Origin: Hymenobacter montanus
GTDB taxonomy: Bacteria > Bacteroidota > Bacteroidia > Cytophagales > Hymenobacteraceae
Assembly (NCBI RefSeq): GCF_014699115.1
Contig: NZ_JACXAD010000026.1
Span: 19,173-83,172, forward strand
Length of the DNA: 64,000 nucleotides
Direction of reading: 5' to 3'
A model generated the notes under the pieces. It was not told the origin of the DNA. It worked only from the letters and a program-made list of their open reading frames with translations, and made no database searches. Below, in pieces: positions 1-8,013 of this stretch. The translations under genes were made by a program, and so were the position numbers. Position 1 is the first letter of the stretch. Each line of letters opens with the position of its first letter.

Positions 1-527
1 CCAACGAGCTGTTGCACTACCCCGTGCTGCTGGCCGGGGCGCTGAGCCTGTTTTTCACGGCGCTGAACCTGCTGCCCATGGGCCAGCTCGATGGCGGCCA
101 CATCCTCTACGGATTGCTGGGCCGGGGGCGCTTCAACCGGCTGGCGCTGGGGCTGTTTGTGGCGTTTATTTTTTATGCTGGCCTGGGGTTGTTTTCGCTG
201 CGCAACGGTTGGCAAAGCTGGGCTTACGGCGGCCCGGTTTACGCGCTATACCTGGGGCTGATATTCTGGTGCGTGCTGCCCACCCCACGGCAGGGACTGT
301 TGCTGGCCGCGGGGATTTGGGCGGCCCAGGTGGCCTGCGCCATTGCGAAACCTACCATTTTGGGCAACCCAGGCTGGCTTATCCTCGGGTTATTACTGGG
401 CCGGTTTACTGGAATTTACCACCCGCCCGCCCCCGACGAGCGGCCCCTTAGCCCGGGCCGGAAGGTGCTGGGCTGGGTAATGGTGGCTATTTTTGTTCTG
501 TGCTTTACGCCGAGCCCTTTTAAGTAG
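1..527 (+). CDS. Site-2 protease family (M50) membrane metalloprotease, C-terminal part
   Basis: The gene is cut by the left edge; the reading frame is open from base 3 and ends at TAG 525-527. The visible 170 or so residues are mostly hydrophobic with several membrane segments. Near the start lies LLPMGQLDGGHILYG, which matches the second conserved motif of M50 intramembrane metalloproteases, where the Asp of LDGG is a zinc ligand. The HExxH motif would lie upstream, outside the window. The soluble tail ends with a basic stretch and a last hydrophobic segment. Members of the family cleave substrates inside the membrane or act as housekeeping proteases of unknown substrate; the target cannot be told here. 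An internal TTG at 12 is not a credible start because the family needs the missing N-terminal half. Confidence 0.85.
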   Translation, partial: NELLHYPVLLAGALSLFFTALNLLPMGQLDGGHILYGLLGRGRFNRLALGLFVAFIFYAGLGLFSLRNGWQSWAYGGPVYALYLGLIFWCVLPTPRQGLLLAAGIWAAQVACAIAKPTILGNPGWLILGLLLGRFTGIYHPPAPDERPLSPGRKVLGWVMVAIFVLCFTPSPFK

Positions 528-638
528 ATAAGTAGATTGGCGGTTAACATCCGGCGGTCAACAACCAACTAAATTGCTTGACCCGCTCATCGGCCGACGG
601 CCTCGGCAGTCTCCCCCTATTGCCTTCTGACTTCAGTA

Positions 639-1277
639 ATGATTTTCACCCAAAAACAGCTTTTTCTGGGCACCACGCATATTGCCCTGCGGGCCGAAAG
701 CCTCTACGTGTGCAAGCGCAACCCGCAGGGGGTCGCGACCCTTGAAGCCGAAGTACCCTATGAGGAAATTTTACCCGTTAAAGCCATCGAGCAGCGGTAT
801 ATTCCTACCAACCAGCTGTTGCCCATGGCTTTGCTGCTGGTATTTTGGGGTTACGGCCCGTGGCGGGAATGGCTGGCTACGGGCCAGGCCGGTTTCCCGC
901 TGTACTTGTGGTGGGTTATTCTGAGCGTCAACGCCCTGACCATTTGGATACGCTTTGAGCAGCAGTGGTCTACTTTCCGGCTGCAAACCGCGCACCTGGC
1001 CCTGACGCTGGCCGGGCGACCCTGGCAGCGCAAGCAGTTTCGGGCCTTAGTCGCCGAGCTTGAGCGCCGCACCAAAGCCTACCTGCGCGACGAATATGGC
1101 CAGGTTAACCCGCTTGGATTCATCGAGCCCCAGTTGCGCCGGGTCGCTTGGCTACGCGAATTAGAAGTTCTTAGCGGCCCCGAAGCCCAGGCTTTATCCA
1201 CCCGCCTGACGGGACGACGCAGCAACGCCCCCCTCAAGAGCATGGGGCAGGAGCTAGAATCCCCCTACCTGAACTGA
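639..1277 (+). CDS. Hypothetical membrane protein, two predicted transmembrane helices
   Basis: I do not recognise this 212-residue protein. It starts at an ATG and has a basic and polar N-terminal domain of about 65 residues. Two hydrophobic segments follow (about residues 62-72 and 88-103, with WxxW-rich borders), and then a charged cytoplasmic-type tail rich in Arg and Glu. The layout resembles small PH-like membrane proteins in which a beta-rich domain flanks a helical hairpin, but that is only an impression. Codon use is like its neighbours and the ORF has no competing frame of similar quality. It lies 111 bp downstream of the protease gene on the same strand, so cotranscription is possible. 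Confidence 0.6.
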   Translation: MIFTQKQLFLGTTHIALRAESLYVCKRNPQGVATLEAEVPYEEILPVKAIEQRYIPTNQLLPMALLLVFWGYGPWREWLATGQAGFPLYLWWVILSVNALTIWIRFEQQWSTFRLQTAHLALTLAGRPWQRKQFRALVAELERRTKAYLRDEYGQVNPLGFIEPQLRRVAWLRELEVLSGPEAQALSTRLTGRRSNAPLKSMGQELESPYLN

Positions 1278-1523
1278 GGCGCTATTTAATTCCCGGCATC
1301 GTCTTGGGTGAAACGAAACAGCTAGCTGAGCGGCTTGGTGGTTTTGCTGGGTGGCGCACAACACCCTCGTGCTTTGCGCCTGGAGAGGCTCGCAACGGCA
1401 CACTTGGGGCCCTTATGGTCGATTAACTTGGCCGGTTCGGACGGATTCGGTAGCCACCACCCAGCGGTCATTGTACTATTATTGTACGATAGCGGATTCT
1501 CTGGCCTTAATCCTGCCGCCTGC

Positions 1524-2252
1524 ATGCTGCCCTTCCCCGCTCCTCCAGCTCTGGTAAGTATCATCATCCCCACTTACAACGAAGCCGATGGGATTGAGAC
1601 GCTGCTCCACCATCTCTATCAGGCCGGCGCGGCCACCGATGCTGCCGTCGAAATCATCGTGAGCGATGGTCACAGCACCGACGCCACGGCCGCCCGGGCC
1701 CGGCAGGCAGGGGCCCGAGTACTAGCCTGCCCCACCAAAGGCCGCGCCGCTCAGCTTAACTACGGCGCCCGGCAGGCCGCGGGCAGCATCCTATATTTCC
1801 TGCACGCCGATACCTTTCCGCCCGCTGGCTTTCTCGGCGACATCCGACAGGCGGTAGCAACGGGCTACGGTTGCGGCTGCTACCGGCTGGCCTTCGACGA
1901 GCCCCACTGGTTTTTGCGGGCCAGTGCCTGGCTTACCCGCTTCAACCTGGAGGTTGTCCGCTTCGGCGACCAGAGCTTATTCGTCCTGAAAACCGTGTTT
2001 GAGAAAGCTGGCGGCTACCGCGAGCAGATGCTGGTGATGGAAGATCAGGAAATTACGCGGCGCTTACGCCAGCACGCCCGGCTGCGGGTGTTGCCGGCTA
2101 GCGTCGTCACCTCAGCCCGTAAATACCGCGCAAATGGCGTATTCCGGTTGCAGGGCGTCTTCCTGTTCATTACCATCCTCTACCGCCTTGGGGCGCCGCA
2201 GGCCACGCTGCTCCGCACCTACCGGGCCCTTATTCGCCAGGATAAACTGTGA
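1524..2252 (+). CDS. TIGR04283-type family 2 glycosyltransferase (arsenosugar-associated family)
   Basis: This is a 242-residue GT-A fold glycosyltransferase. The N-terminus shows the canonical VSIIIPTYNEADGIETLL nucleotide-sugar motif, then IIVSDGHSTDATA with the D-x-S/T segment, GRAAQLNYGA, and FLHADTFPP as the DxD-like metal site. The later FGDQSLFV and MEDQEITRRL segments fit the acceptor-side motif of TIGR04283. That family name comes from its frequent neighbourhood with arsenosugar biosynthesis genes; no arsenic gene is visible here, so the substrate is open. An upstream in-frame start at 1335 would add 63 low-quality residues. I chose ATG 1524 because the family begins only a few residues before the VSIIIP motif. 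No membrane helix is obvious apart from a short C-terminal hydrophobic patch. Confidence 0.85.
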   Translation: MLPFPAPPALVSIIIPTYNEADGIETLLHHLYQAGAATDAAVEIIVSDGHSTDATAARARQAGARVLACPTKGRAAQLNYGARQAAGSILYFLHADTFPPAGFLGDIRQAVATGYGCGCYRLAFDEPHWFLRASAWLTRFNLEVVRFGDQSLFVLKTVFEKAGGYREQMLVMEDQEITRRLRQHARLRVLPASVVTSARKYRANGVFRLQGVFLFITILYRLGAPQATLLRTYRALIRQDKL

Positions 2253-2686
2253 ACGATTGCGGGGCATTGCTAGAATGCCAAACCGCAGTTGTTCTTATCT
2301 TAATTTTCTGGAGCGGTCAGGAAATAACAGCCTGGCAGTCAGCAGATTTACTACCAATGCAAGGGCTTCAAAATGGGCTGATTAAGGGGTTTGGCAGTAC
2401 TACCTTGTTGGTCGCGTAACAGCTGCTCCACAAAAAGCAGTCGGGACCCAGGGCTGACCAATCGGCTCGACAGTACTATCGGAAGCCAGTCAGGTATTGG
2501 TGGCGCTCGGAGCTGATATGGTGGCCCATGAAGGAAAGGGCACTTTGAAGCTGCGGCTCCGCACCCGGCCCAAGCTTTTACTATCCAGGGCCTTGGGTAG
2601 GCTGGTAGCTGAAGCATACCTCCAAATTGGTAGTAGAGGTAAACAATGGGAAAGGATACACGCGGGGCATGGCCCCCACCTGTAAG
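2253..2686. other. Intergenic stretch, no supported gene
   Basis: About 430 bases without a convincing ORF on either strand. A weak hairpin at 2258-2287 (TGCGG...CCGCA with an inner GCAT/ATGC pairing), followed by a T-rich tract, could terminate the glycosyltransferase gene. Short ORFs on both strands have biased, low-complexity translations and are probably chance. Confidence 0.4.
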
Positions 2687-2716
2687 TTGAACGAGCAGGG
2701 CTTCTTCCTAACTTTG
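2687..2716 (+). promoter_or_regulatory. Bacteroidota-type promoter for the small Cys-containing exported protein
   Basis: A TTG at 2687-2689 and TAACTTTG at 2709-2716 are 19 bases apart. This matches the Bacteroidota sigma-A consensus TTG-N17-20-TAnnTTTG exactly. It lies about 50 bases before the GTG at 2765 and argues against the longer TTG or ATG starts at 2627 and 2669, which would lie upstream of the transcript. Confidence 0.6.
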
Positions 2717-2764
2717 CCTCCAGTACCTTCCTCTTTGGCAGGCGCCTTGCCCCCTACTCCCCCC

Positions 2765-3145
2765 GTGAACCGACTCTTGGCTCTTTTCCTCGCTGGCCTC
2801 GTGCTGCTCCAAACCCTGGGGCAGGAGGTGCTGGTGGTGAACTATCAGCTGAATAAGGCCCGCATCACGGAACGGTACTGCGTGAACAAGGCCCGGCCCC
2901 GGCTGCAGTGCAACGGCAAATGCCACCTGGCGCGGCAACTACGAAAAGCCGATGCCACCGAGAAAAAAGCCCCGGGCGGCTCCCTGGGCAAGGTAAAATA
3001 CGAGCTACTGCCCTCGGCTACGGTGGCCTTGTGTCCGCCCCGGCAATGGTGGGCAGCGGCGAGCGGTTACCCAGCCCGGGCAGCAGCTTGCTACAGGGTG
3101 GTGCCCGGCGCGGGCATATTTCGGCCGCCCCGCCCCCTATCCTGA
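2765..3145 (+). CDS. Small exported protein with Cys motif, partner of MbnP-type proteins
   Basis: This 126-residue protein begins with a signal-anchor-like segment (NRLLALFLAGLVLLQTLG). Next comes ERYCVNKARPRLQCNGKCHL, which holds three cysteines in a C-x10-C-x3-C arrangement, then a Lys-rich linker and an aromatic, Pro-rich end (IFRPPRPLS). Short proteins with this YCVNK/CNGKCHL signature and a terminal RPP motif commonly sit beside MbnP-like and TonB-receptor genes in Bacteroidota; I rely on memory for that. An MbnP gene follows 137 bp downstream, which supports a role in periplasmic metal handling, probably copper. GTG 2765 is preferred because the promoter at 2687-2716 lies upstream of it. 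The longest frame starts at 2627. Confidence 0.6.
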   Translation: MNRLLALFLAGLVLLQTLGQEVLVVNYQLNKARITERYCVNKARPRLQCNGKCHLARQLRKADATEKKAPGGSLGKVKYELLPSATVALCPPRQWWAAASGYPARAAACYRVVPGAGIFRPPRPLS

Positions 3146-3282
3146 TTGCGGGCTGGGCACTTCTCCTACCACAAGGTCAGGGGAAATAGGTCCTTGATCC
3201 GGTCGTGCCAATGGCTGACCTGAACGCGTGCGCGGACCCGCCACCACGTTGCCAATCAGTTTTAGGTATCCTTTAATTTTTT

Positions 3283-4125
3283 ATGAATATGAAACGCTCT
3301 CTCGTTTCCACTTTTACCAGTGCGCTAGTGCTGGCAACCCTCAGCTTCACGAGCTGCAAAAAAGATTCGGACCAGCCCACCACCGAAACGGGCGAATTCA
3401 CCTTGCACATGGACAATGGCGTGACTCAGCAGAGCAGCGCCGGCACCCCAACCTTTCGGTCGCTGGTGCTGAATGCCAACACGTACCAGAACGCCAACGG
3501 GGATGACTTCACGGTGAGCACCTTCAAATACTACATCTCCAACGTGAAGCTGCTAAAGGCCGACAACTCCTCGTACTCCGTGCCCGACAGCTATTTCCTG
3601 GTTGACCATTCCAGGCCCGAAACCCAAGACCTGGAGATGAAGGGCGTGCCCGTGGGTGATTACACCGGCGTGACGTTCACCGTGGGGGTAGACAGTTCCC
3701 GTACCAAAGCCGGCAACTTCAGCGGCGTGCTTAATAGTAACAACGGCATGCTCTGGACCATGAATGGGAACGAGTTCATCAACCTGAAGCTGGAAGGCAC
3801 GTCGCCGCAGTCGCCCACGCGCGGCTTGGTTTTTCACGTGGCGGGCTACAAAGGAGCCGCCAACAACACCATCCGCACCGTGACGCTGCCCTTCCCAGCG
3901 GCCAACCTGCTGGTGCGGCCCGACCACTCGCCCGAAATTCATATGCACGTCGACATTGCCAAGCTATTCACCGGCCCCAACCCGACTGCCACCCCGCCTT
4001 CGCCTTTTCAGAACCCGGTGAAGTTTAGTGAGGTCTACAACAAGATGGGTGGACCATCCGCCTCGAAGCTGGCCGATAACATTGCCGCCGGTATGTTTTC
4101 AGTGTCGCACATTCACGCTAACTAA
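3283..4125 (+). CDS. MbnP-family copper-binding-like lipoprotein
   Basis: This 280-residue protein has a lipoprotein signal peptide ending in LSFTSCKKDSDQP, a typical Bacteroidota lipobox followed by Lys and Asp. The mature part carries the MbnP pattern: GEFTLHMDNGV at the start, FTVSTFKYYISNVKLLKAD, a DSYFLVDHSRPET segment, VGDYTGVTFTVGVDS, FINLKLEG, the Trp-containing MLWTMNGNEF, and an ending with VSHIHAN. MbnP homologues bind copper in the periplasm and usually work with a TonB-dependent receptor or MbnH-like protein. None is adjacent here; the nearest receptor gene is at 26.8-28.9 kb. Two starts six bases apart are possible (3283 or 3289). A Cys-containing exported protein lies upstream and an outer-membrane protein with CDICGC lies downstream. 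Confidence 0.85.
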   Translation: MNMKRSLVSTFTSALVLATLSFTSCKKDSDQPTTETGEFTLHMDNGVTQQSSAGTPTFRSLVLNANTYQNANGDDFTVSTFKYYISNVKLLKADNSSYSVPDSYFLVDHSRPETQDLEMKGVPVGDYTGVTFTVGVDSSRTKAGNFSGVLNSNNGMLWTMNGNEFINLKLEGTSPQSPTRGLVFHVAGYKGAANNTIRTVTLPFPAANLLVRPDHSPEIHMHVDIAKLFTGPNPTATPPSPFQNPVKFSEVYNKMGGPSASKLADNIAAGMFSVSHIHAN

Positions 4126-4261
4126 CGGCGGATTTCACGCTGCAAGGACGCCACTCTTTGGGTCATCTTATCCAGGCTGTCCTCGATATATAGTCACCTA
4201 GCAGCTCGTCGTTTCACGCTTACTGCTGAGCCACGACACCTTAGTGGCCCATCACCATACT

Positions 4262-4451
4262 TAAGAGCCTATCCGGAAAAGAAGCAGCCCGTCCTGCTCC
4301 TCTATCGTCCGTGAAGTCGCAGCCTCTGTACCGCGGCAGTACTTCATTCGATTGGATCTACTCTCGTGGTCGAGAGGCTGCGACAAGCGGACGCCAGATA
4401 GAGCAGGACGTTCTGTTTTTTAAGGGCAGACATTTTTCGGATAGGCTCTTA
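4262..4451. mobile_element. MITE with terminal inverted repeats and TA target duplication
   Basis: The element itself is 4264-4449 (186 bp). Its ends are inverted copies of AGAGCCTATCCGG/AAAA, and TA flanks both sides (4262-4263 and 4450-4451). Inside, a second pair of arms carries CGTCCTGCTC and TCGCAGCCTCT in inverted order, so most of the element folds as one long imperfect hairpin around a centre near 4355. It has no coding capacity. The TA duplication fits movement by an IS630-type or IS5/IS427-type transposase supplied from elsewhere; that assignment is inference. Confidence 0.75.
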
Positions 4452-4601
4452 GTAACGAGTGTAGGGGAAGTCGGTTAGCCAGGCTAAGCGCGGGCAATGC
4501 GGCACGGGCCAGAGTTTAATTGGCACCAAACAGCAGCCTGACACCGACGTGCGCCAGCCCCCTTGGTGCATTGCAGCTATTCTTTAACGGTTATTCCTTC
4601 G

Positions 4602-5609
4602 ATGAAAAAAACCTTCTTATTCCTGCTGGGCAGCCTGTTGCTCCTGGCTCCGCGCCCCGGCCGGGCCTGCGACATCTGCGGTTGCTTCATGGGCATTACG
4701 CCCTACGACAACCAAAGCGGCGTGAGCCTAATGCACCGCTACCGCATCTTCAACGGTTACCAGGCGCTGGGCCAGACGCCCCACTTCTTCCCGGCGGGCG
4801 CGCGGCCTTTTTTTCCTTCGTCGCTCAACGGGGATAATGGCTACGCGCACGACCACAGCGGTGACCCCACCGATTTCGAGGCATTTCGCGTCATCGAGCT
4901 GCGCGGCAAGTATTTCCTCTCGCAGCGCGTGGAGCTGAACGCCTTCGTGCCCTATGTGATGAACACCTCACAGATCAACGGGCGCCAGCTCAACGCTGCG
5001 GGCGTAGGCGACGTGACGGTATTTGCCGGCTATCACCTCATCCGGCAGATTGAAACGGCCGGGGTGCAGAGCCGCCTCATTGTGGGCGGCGGCGTGAAGC
5101 TACCCACCGGTGAATACACCCGCCGGAGCGACCGGGGCCAGCGCTATCCGCTGCTCAACCAAGTGGGTACCGGCACCACCGATGGCTTTGTGTACGCCAA
5201 TTACATCGCCGGCTTCCACAGCTTCGGGCTGAGCGTGAACAGCAGCTACCGCCGCTGCACCGAAAATACCTTCCGCAACAGTCTGGCTCCGAGCACGGCC
5301 ACTTACGCCAGCTTGTTCTACCGCATTCCGCGGGGCGCCGATTGGCAGGTATACCCTTCGGCGCAGTTCTTTTACGAGAAAACCAAAGGTGAAATGCTCG
5401 AAGGCAAGCTCACCGGCGAACACGCCATGAATAATGCTCTGCTCGGCCCAGGCCTCGACATTTACTATAAAAACGTCGCGCTGAACACCAGCTTCCAACT
5501 GCCCATCTACACCGCCGAAACCGACCATCCGGCCAGTGCCGGCCGCTTCGTGGTGTCGATAGGCTACAGCTTCAACCAGACCAAGTATCTGCTGCACGGC
5601 AAAAGCTGA
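4602..5609 (+). CDS. Outer-membrane beta-barrel-like protein with CDICGC motif
   Basis: This 335-residue exported protein has a Lys-Lys signal peptide (MKKTFLFLLGSLLLL) cleaved before or near RACDICGCFMGI. The mature N-terminus therefore starts with a CDICGC triple-cysteine motif that looks suited to metal binding. The rest has alternating amphipathic strands with many aromatic residues (LMHRYRIFNGY, ELRGKYFLSQRVELNAFVPYV, RLIVGGGVKLPTGEY, ASLFYRI, LNTSFQLPIY) and ends in a strand-like FVVSIGYSFNQ. This is what is expected of a transporter or OmpW-type barrel. It follows the MbnP gene with only a MITE between them, so a joint role in metal acquisition or sensing is plausible but unproven. ATG 4602 fits the signal peptide; an upstream frame to 4563 adds nothing useful. 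Confidence 0.7.
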   Translation: MKKTFLFLLGSLLLLAPRPGRACDICGCFMGITPYDNQSGVSLMHRYRIFNGYQALGQTPHFFPAGARPFFPSSLNGDNGYAHDHSGDPTDFEAFRVIELRGKYFLSQRVELNAFVPYVMNTSQINGRQLNAAGVGDVTVFAGYHLIRQIETAGVQSRLIVGGGVKLPTGEYTRRSDRGQRYPLLNQVGTGTTDGFVYANYIAGFHSFGLSVNSSYRRCTENTFRNSLAPSTATYASLFYRIPRGADWQVYPSAQFFYEKTKGEMLEGKLTGEHAMNNALLGPGLDIYYKNVALNTSFQLPIYTAETDHPASAGRFVVSIGYSFNQTKYLLHGKS

Positions 5610-5625
5610 TTTTCGGGCCGACTAC

Positions 5626-5931
5626 TAAGAAGCCGTTTGCGTTCGCTTTTAGAACGGAGAACCTAGAGCTCAGAACTCAGAAGTTGTTTAAGTTATTTCT
5701 TCTTCCTGCGGTTAGACCACCTTCTCAGCTTGGCCGTGCGCTGAAACAACTATTCAGGGGGCCTTCAAACGCGCCAAAAGGTGGCAAATGCATTGGTAAG
5801 AATCTGATTTTTAGCGAATAAATAACTTAAACAGCTGCTTAGACCGAAGTAGAGAGCCGGCTTTGGGCTAAAAAAGCAATGTCCTCAACTCTAGGTTCTT
5901 CGCTCTGAAAGCGAACGCAAACGGTTTCTAA
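5626..5931. mobile_element. 300-bp MITE with long inverted repeats and TAA target duplication
   Basis: The element is 5629-5928, flanked by TAA at 5626-5628 and 5929-5931. The arms begin GAAGCCGTTTGCGTTCGC on the left and its inverted, slightly diverged copy (GAAACCGTTTGCG...) on the right. They continue through GAACCTAGAG and, further in, GTTGTTTAAGTTATTT with its inverted partner. About 60-90 bases per arm are therefore inverted. The central part has no ORF. A 3-bp TNA duplication fits IS5-family (IS1031-like) mobilisation; the helper transposase is not in the window. Confidence 0.75.
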
Positions 5932-6056
5932 GCTGCGGCTTGGCTGCTCGCACAACGACCGGCCGCGTTTCCCTCGAAGATGCAACTACCAAGCTGAGCC
6001 CTAGGAACTCCAACTGCTGAGTTGCGTACGCAGATGGTTTCTTAACCCTCTTTTCC

Positions 6057-6398
6057 ATGAGCATCTCCCTTAATCCCCAGGCCGTTGTCTTCGCCCGGCA
6101 CCTCATCCAGGAAGGCAAAATCAAGAACGACGAGGGCCACTGGGGCCAGCATAACCCCAATTCAGCCGCGGAAAACGCCTTTCTCGAAAAGCACGAGCTG
6201 GAAGAGTATGCCAACTGGCACCTTGGCCTCGACACCAGCAAGGGCGAAAACACCAAGGGCCGCTACAAATTTCCATACGGCGATTTCAAAACCGTACACC
6301 GCGACGGCCTGATTGCCGCCAAGGAGCGGGCCGCCCAACAAGGCTACCACGACATCGAGAAAGCCGCCGATGAGCTGCTCAAACGGCTGGAGGCATGA
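6057..6398 (+). CDS. Conserved hypothetical protein, about 113 residues
   Basis: A short, fully hydrophilic cytoplasmic protein starting at ATG 6057. Visible features are NPQAVVFARHLIQEGKI, the acidic and aromatic segment KNDEGHWGQHNPNSAAENAF, EEYANWHLGLD, a basic KGRYKFPYGDFKTVHRDGL stretch, and a helical C-terminus (DIEKAADELLKRLEA). I recall similar small proteins across Proteobacteria and Bacteroidota without a known function. There is no signal peptide or membrane segment. It lies just after the 300-bp MITE and converges with pgk across a palindromic repeat element. Confidence 0.7.
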   Translation: MSISLNPQAVVFARHLIQEGKIKNDEGHWGQHNPNSAAENAFLEKHELEEYANWHLGLDTSKGENTKGRYKFPYGDFKTVHRDGLIAAKERAAQQGYHDIEKAADELLKRLEA

Positions 6399-6430
6399 CA
6401 CTCCATGATTATTACCCCAAATAGTGGAAC

Positions 6431-6588
6431 AGCCGCGTAGCGGCGGCAGGTTGGTAGAACATTTACCTCTTGCTCTTGCCAACCTGGAGCCGCATAGCGG
6501 TGGCAGAGTCGCCAGACGAAGCTGTCACCGCTACGCGGTTATTAACCACGCGGCCTTTTTTCTACCAACCGGTCGCCGCTACGCGGCT
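6431..6588. repeat. REP/BIME-like nested palindromes with CCGCGTAGCGG core
   Basis: Outer arms 6431-6459 and 6560-6588 are inverted copies carrying GCCGCGTAGCGGC and GGTTGGTAGAA. An inner pair (6489-6507 and 6522-6539) carries CCGCATAGCGGTG and CACCGCTACGCGG. It lies between the convergent 6057 gene and pgk, where it may also act in transcript ends. Related palindromes occur at 11606-11729 and 16192-16249. Confidence 0.7.
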
Positions 6589-6639
6589 AGGCCGCAGCTT
6601 AAGGTAATTATACTCTTTTAAGCAAACCCGTTTTCTTGC

Positions 6640-7830
6640 TTAGCCGAGCGCTACCACCCCGGGCAGCTCCTTGCCTTCCATGTACTCCAGCAAGGCACCA
6701 CCGCCCGTGCTGATATAGCTCACCTGCTCGCCGAAGCCCAGCTGCTGCACGGCCGCGGCCGAGTCGCCGCCGCCGATAAGCGAATAGGCACCGCCGGCCG
6801 TGGCCTCGGCAATGGCGCGGGCCACTTCCGTGGTGCCCCCGGCAAAGTTGCTCATTTCAAACACGCCCATCGGCCCGTTCCAGAGAATGGTTTTGCTCTG
6901 GCGGATGAGGTCGGCGAAGGCCGCGCGGCTGGCCGGGCCAAGGTCGAGGCCCATCCAGCCGTCGGGAATGGCGGCGTTGGGGGCTTCCTGCACGTCGGCG
7001 TCGTTGGCGAAGCGGTTGGCAATGAGTGAGTCAGCGGGCAGCACCAGGTTCACACCCTTGGCTTTGGCTTTTTGGATGAGCTGCCGGGCCAGGTCTACCT
7101 TGTCGGCTTCGAGCAGGGAGCTGCCCACGTGCCCACCCTCGGCCACGGCAAAGGTGTAGGCCATGCCGCCGCCAATGAGCAGATGGTCGACCTTGTCGAG
7201 CAACTTTTCGATGATGAGGATCTTATCCGAAATCTTGGCCCCGCCCATGATGGCGGTAAAGGGCCGCTCGGCGTTTTCGAGCACCTTCTGGGCGTTCTCC
7301 AGCTCCGATTGCAGCAGGTAGCCCCCCACCCGGTCTTGCGGGGCGAAGGAGGTTGCCATCACGGCCGTGGAGGCGTGGGCGCGGTGGGCGGTGCCGAAGG
7401 CATCGTTCACGTACACGTTGCCCAGGGCGGCCAGCTTCGCGGCAAAGGCGGGGTCGCCGGCTTCTTCTTCCTTATAAAAGCGCACGTTGTCGAGCAACAG
7501 CACTTGGCCGGGCTGCAGGGCCGCGGCTTTCCGGGCGGCTTCGTCGCCGAGGACGTCGCCACCCCACTGCACGTCGCGGCCGTACTCCTGCGAGAGGCGC
7601 GCCACCAGGCTTTCCAGCGAATACTTTCTTTCGTAGCCCCCCTTAGGCCGGCCCAGGTGCGAAAGCAGCACCACCGAGCCGCCGTCGTTCAGGATTTTCA
7701 GCACCGACCGCGTGGCCATGCGGATGCGGGTGTCGTCGGTGATGCGCAGGTCCTGGTCGAGGGGCACGTTGAAATCGACGCGCATCACGGCGTGCTTACC
7801 AGCGAAATTGTAGGTATCGAGGGTGTTCAT
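6640..7830 (-). CDS. pgk: Phosphoglycerate kinase
   Basis: This glycolytic enzyme moves phosphate between 1,3-bisphosphoglycerate and ADP. The 396-residue protein has the usual length. The N-terminal substrate motifs are RVDFNVPLDQDLRITDDTRI and LLSHLGRPKGG. Later come LLLDNVRFYKEEEAGDPAFA, FGTAHRAHASTAV, GGAKISDKI, WNGPMGVFE, and the nucleotide loop GGGDSAAAVQQLGF near the end. The start is ATG at 7828-7830 (MNTLDTYNFAGK); the frame stays open upstream to 7968 but that extension is low complexity. It is divergent from the double ddl gene, about 180 bp away, and both genes share this intergenic control region. Confidence 0.97.
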   Translation of the reverse strand: MNTLDTYNFAGKHAVMRVDFNVPLDQDLRITDDTRIRMATRSVLKILNDGGSVVLLSHLGRPKGGYERKYSLESLVARLSQEYGRDVQWGGDVLGDEAARKAAALQPGQVLLLDNVRFYKEEEAGDPAFAAKLAALGNVYVNDAFGTAHRAHASTAVMATSFAPQDRVGGYLLQSELENAQKVLENAERPFTAIMGGAKISDKILIIEKLLDKVDHLLIGGGMAYTFAVAEGGHVGSSLLEADKVDLARQLIQKAKAKGVNLVLPADSLIANRFANDADVQEAPNAAIPDGWMGLDLGPASRAAFADLIRQSKTILWNGPMGVFEMSNFAGGTTEVARAIAEATAGGAYSLIGGGDSAAAVQQLGFGEQVSYISTGGGALLEYMEGKELPGVVALG

Positions 7831-7997
7831 GAAGAAGGTTGGTGAGGCAGGATAAGTAGTGGGTTGGGGCTGCAAAGTAGAACAGAAACCGGCCTCCTTA
7901 CCAAGGAGCGGATGCGGCTGGTCCTTTCCGCTCCCCTCCCCCTCCATTCCTTTGCCGGCTGTTCTCATCCGCTTAGCACCGGCCCCTCTCCCCTTCT

Positions 7998-8005
7998 TAC
8001 CTTTG
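7998..8005 (+). promoter_or_regulatory. -7 element TACCTTTG of the double ddl gene
   Basis: TACCTTTG lies only eight bases before the ATG at 8014. It fits the Bacteroidota TAnnTTTG -7 box, with no clear TTG at the -33 distance. If used, the transcript begins almost at the start codon, giving a leaderless or near-leaderless mRNA. Confidence 0.5.
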
Positions 8006-8013
8006 CGGCACTT

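Noticed and set aside
2497..2685. Short + strand ORF upstream of the Cys-motif gene
   Set aside because: Arg/Leu/Gly composition without family features, and the promoter at 2687 lies at its end.
7072..7845. 257-codon + strand frame over pgk
   Set aside because: Antisense to a clear pgk gene, with a His/Gly/Val-rich translation typical of the reverse complement of coding DNA.
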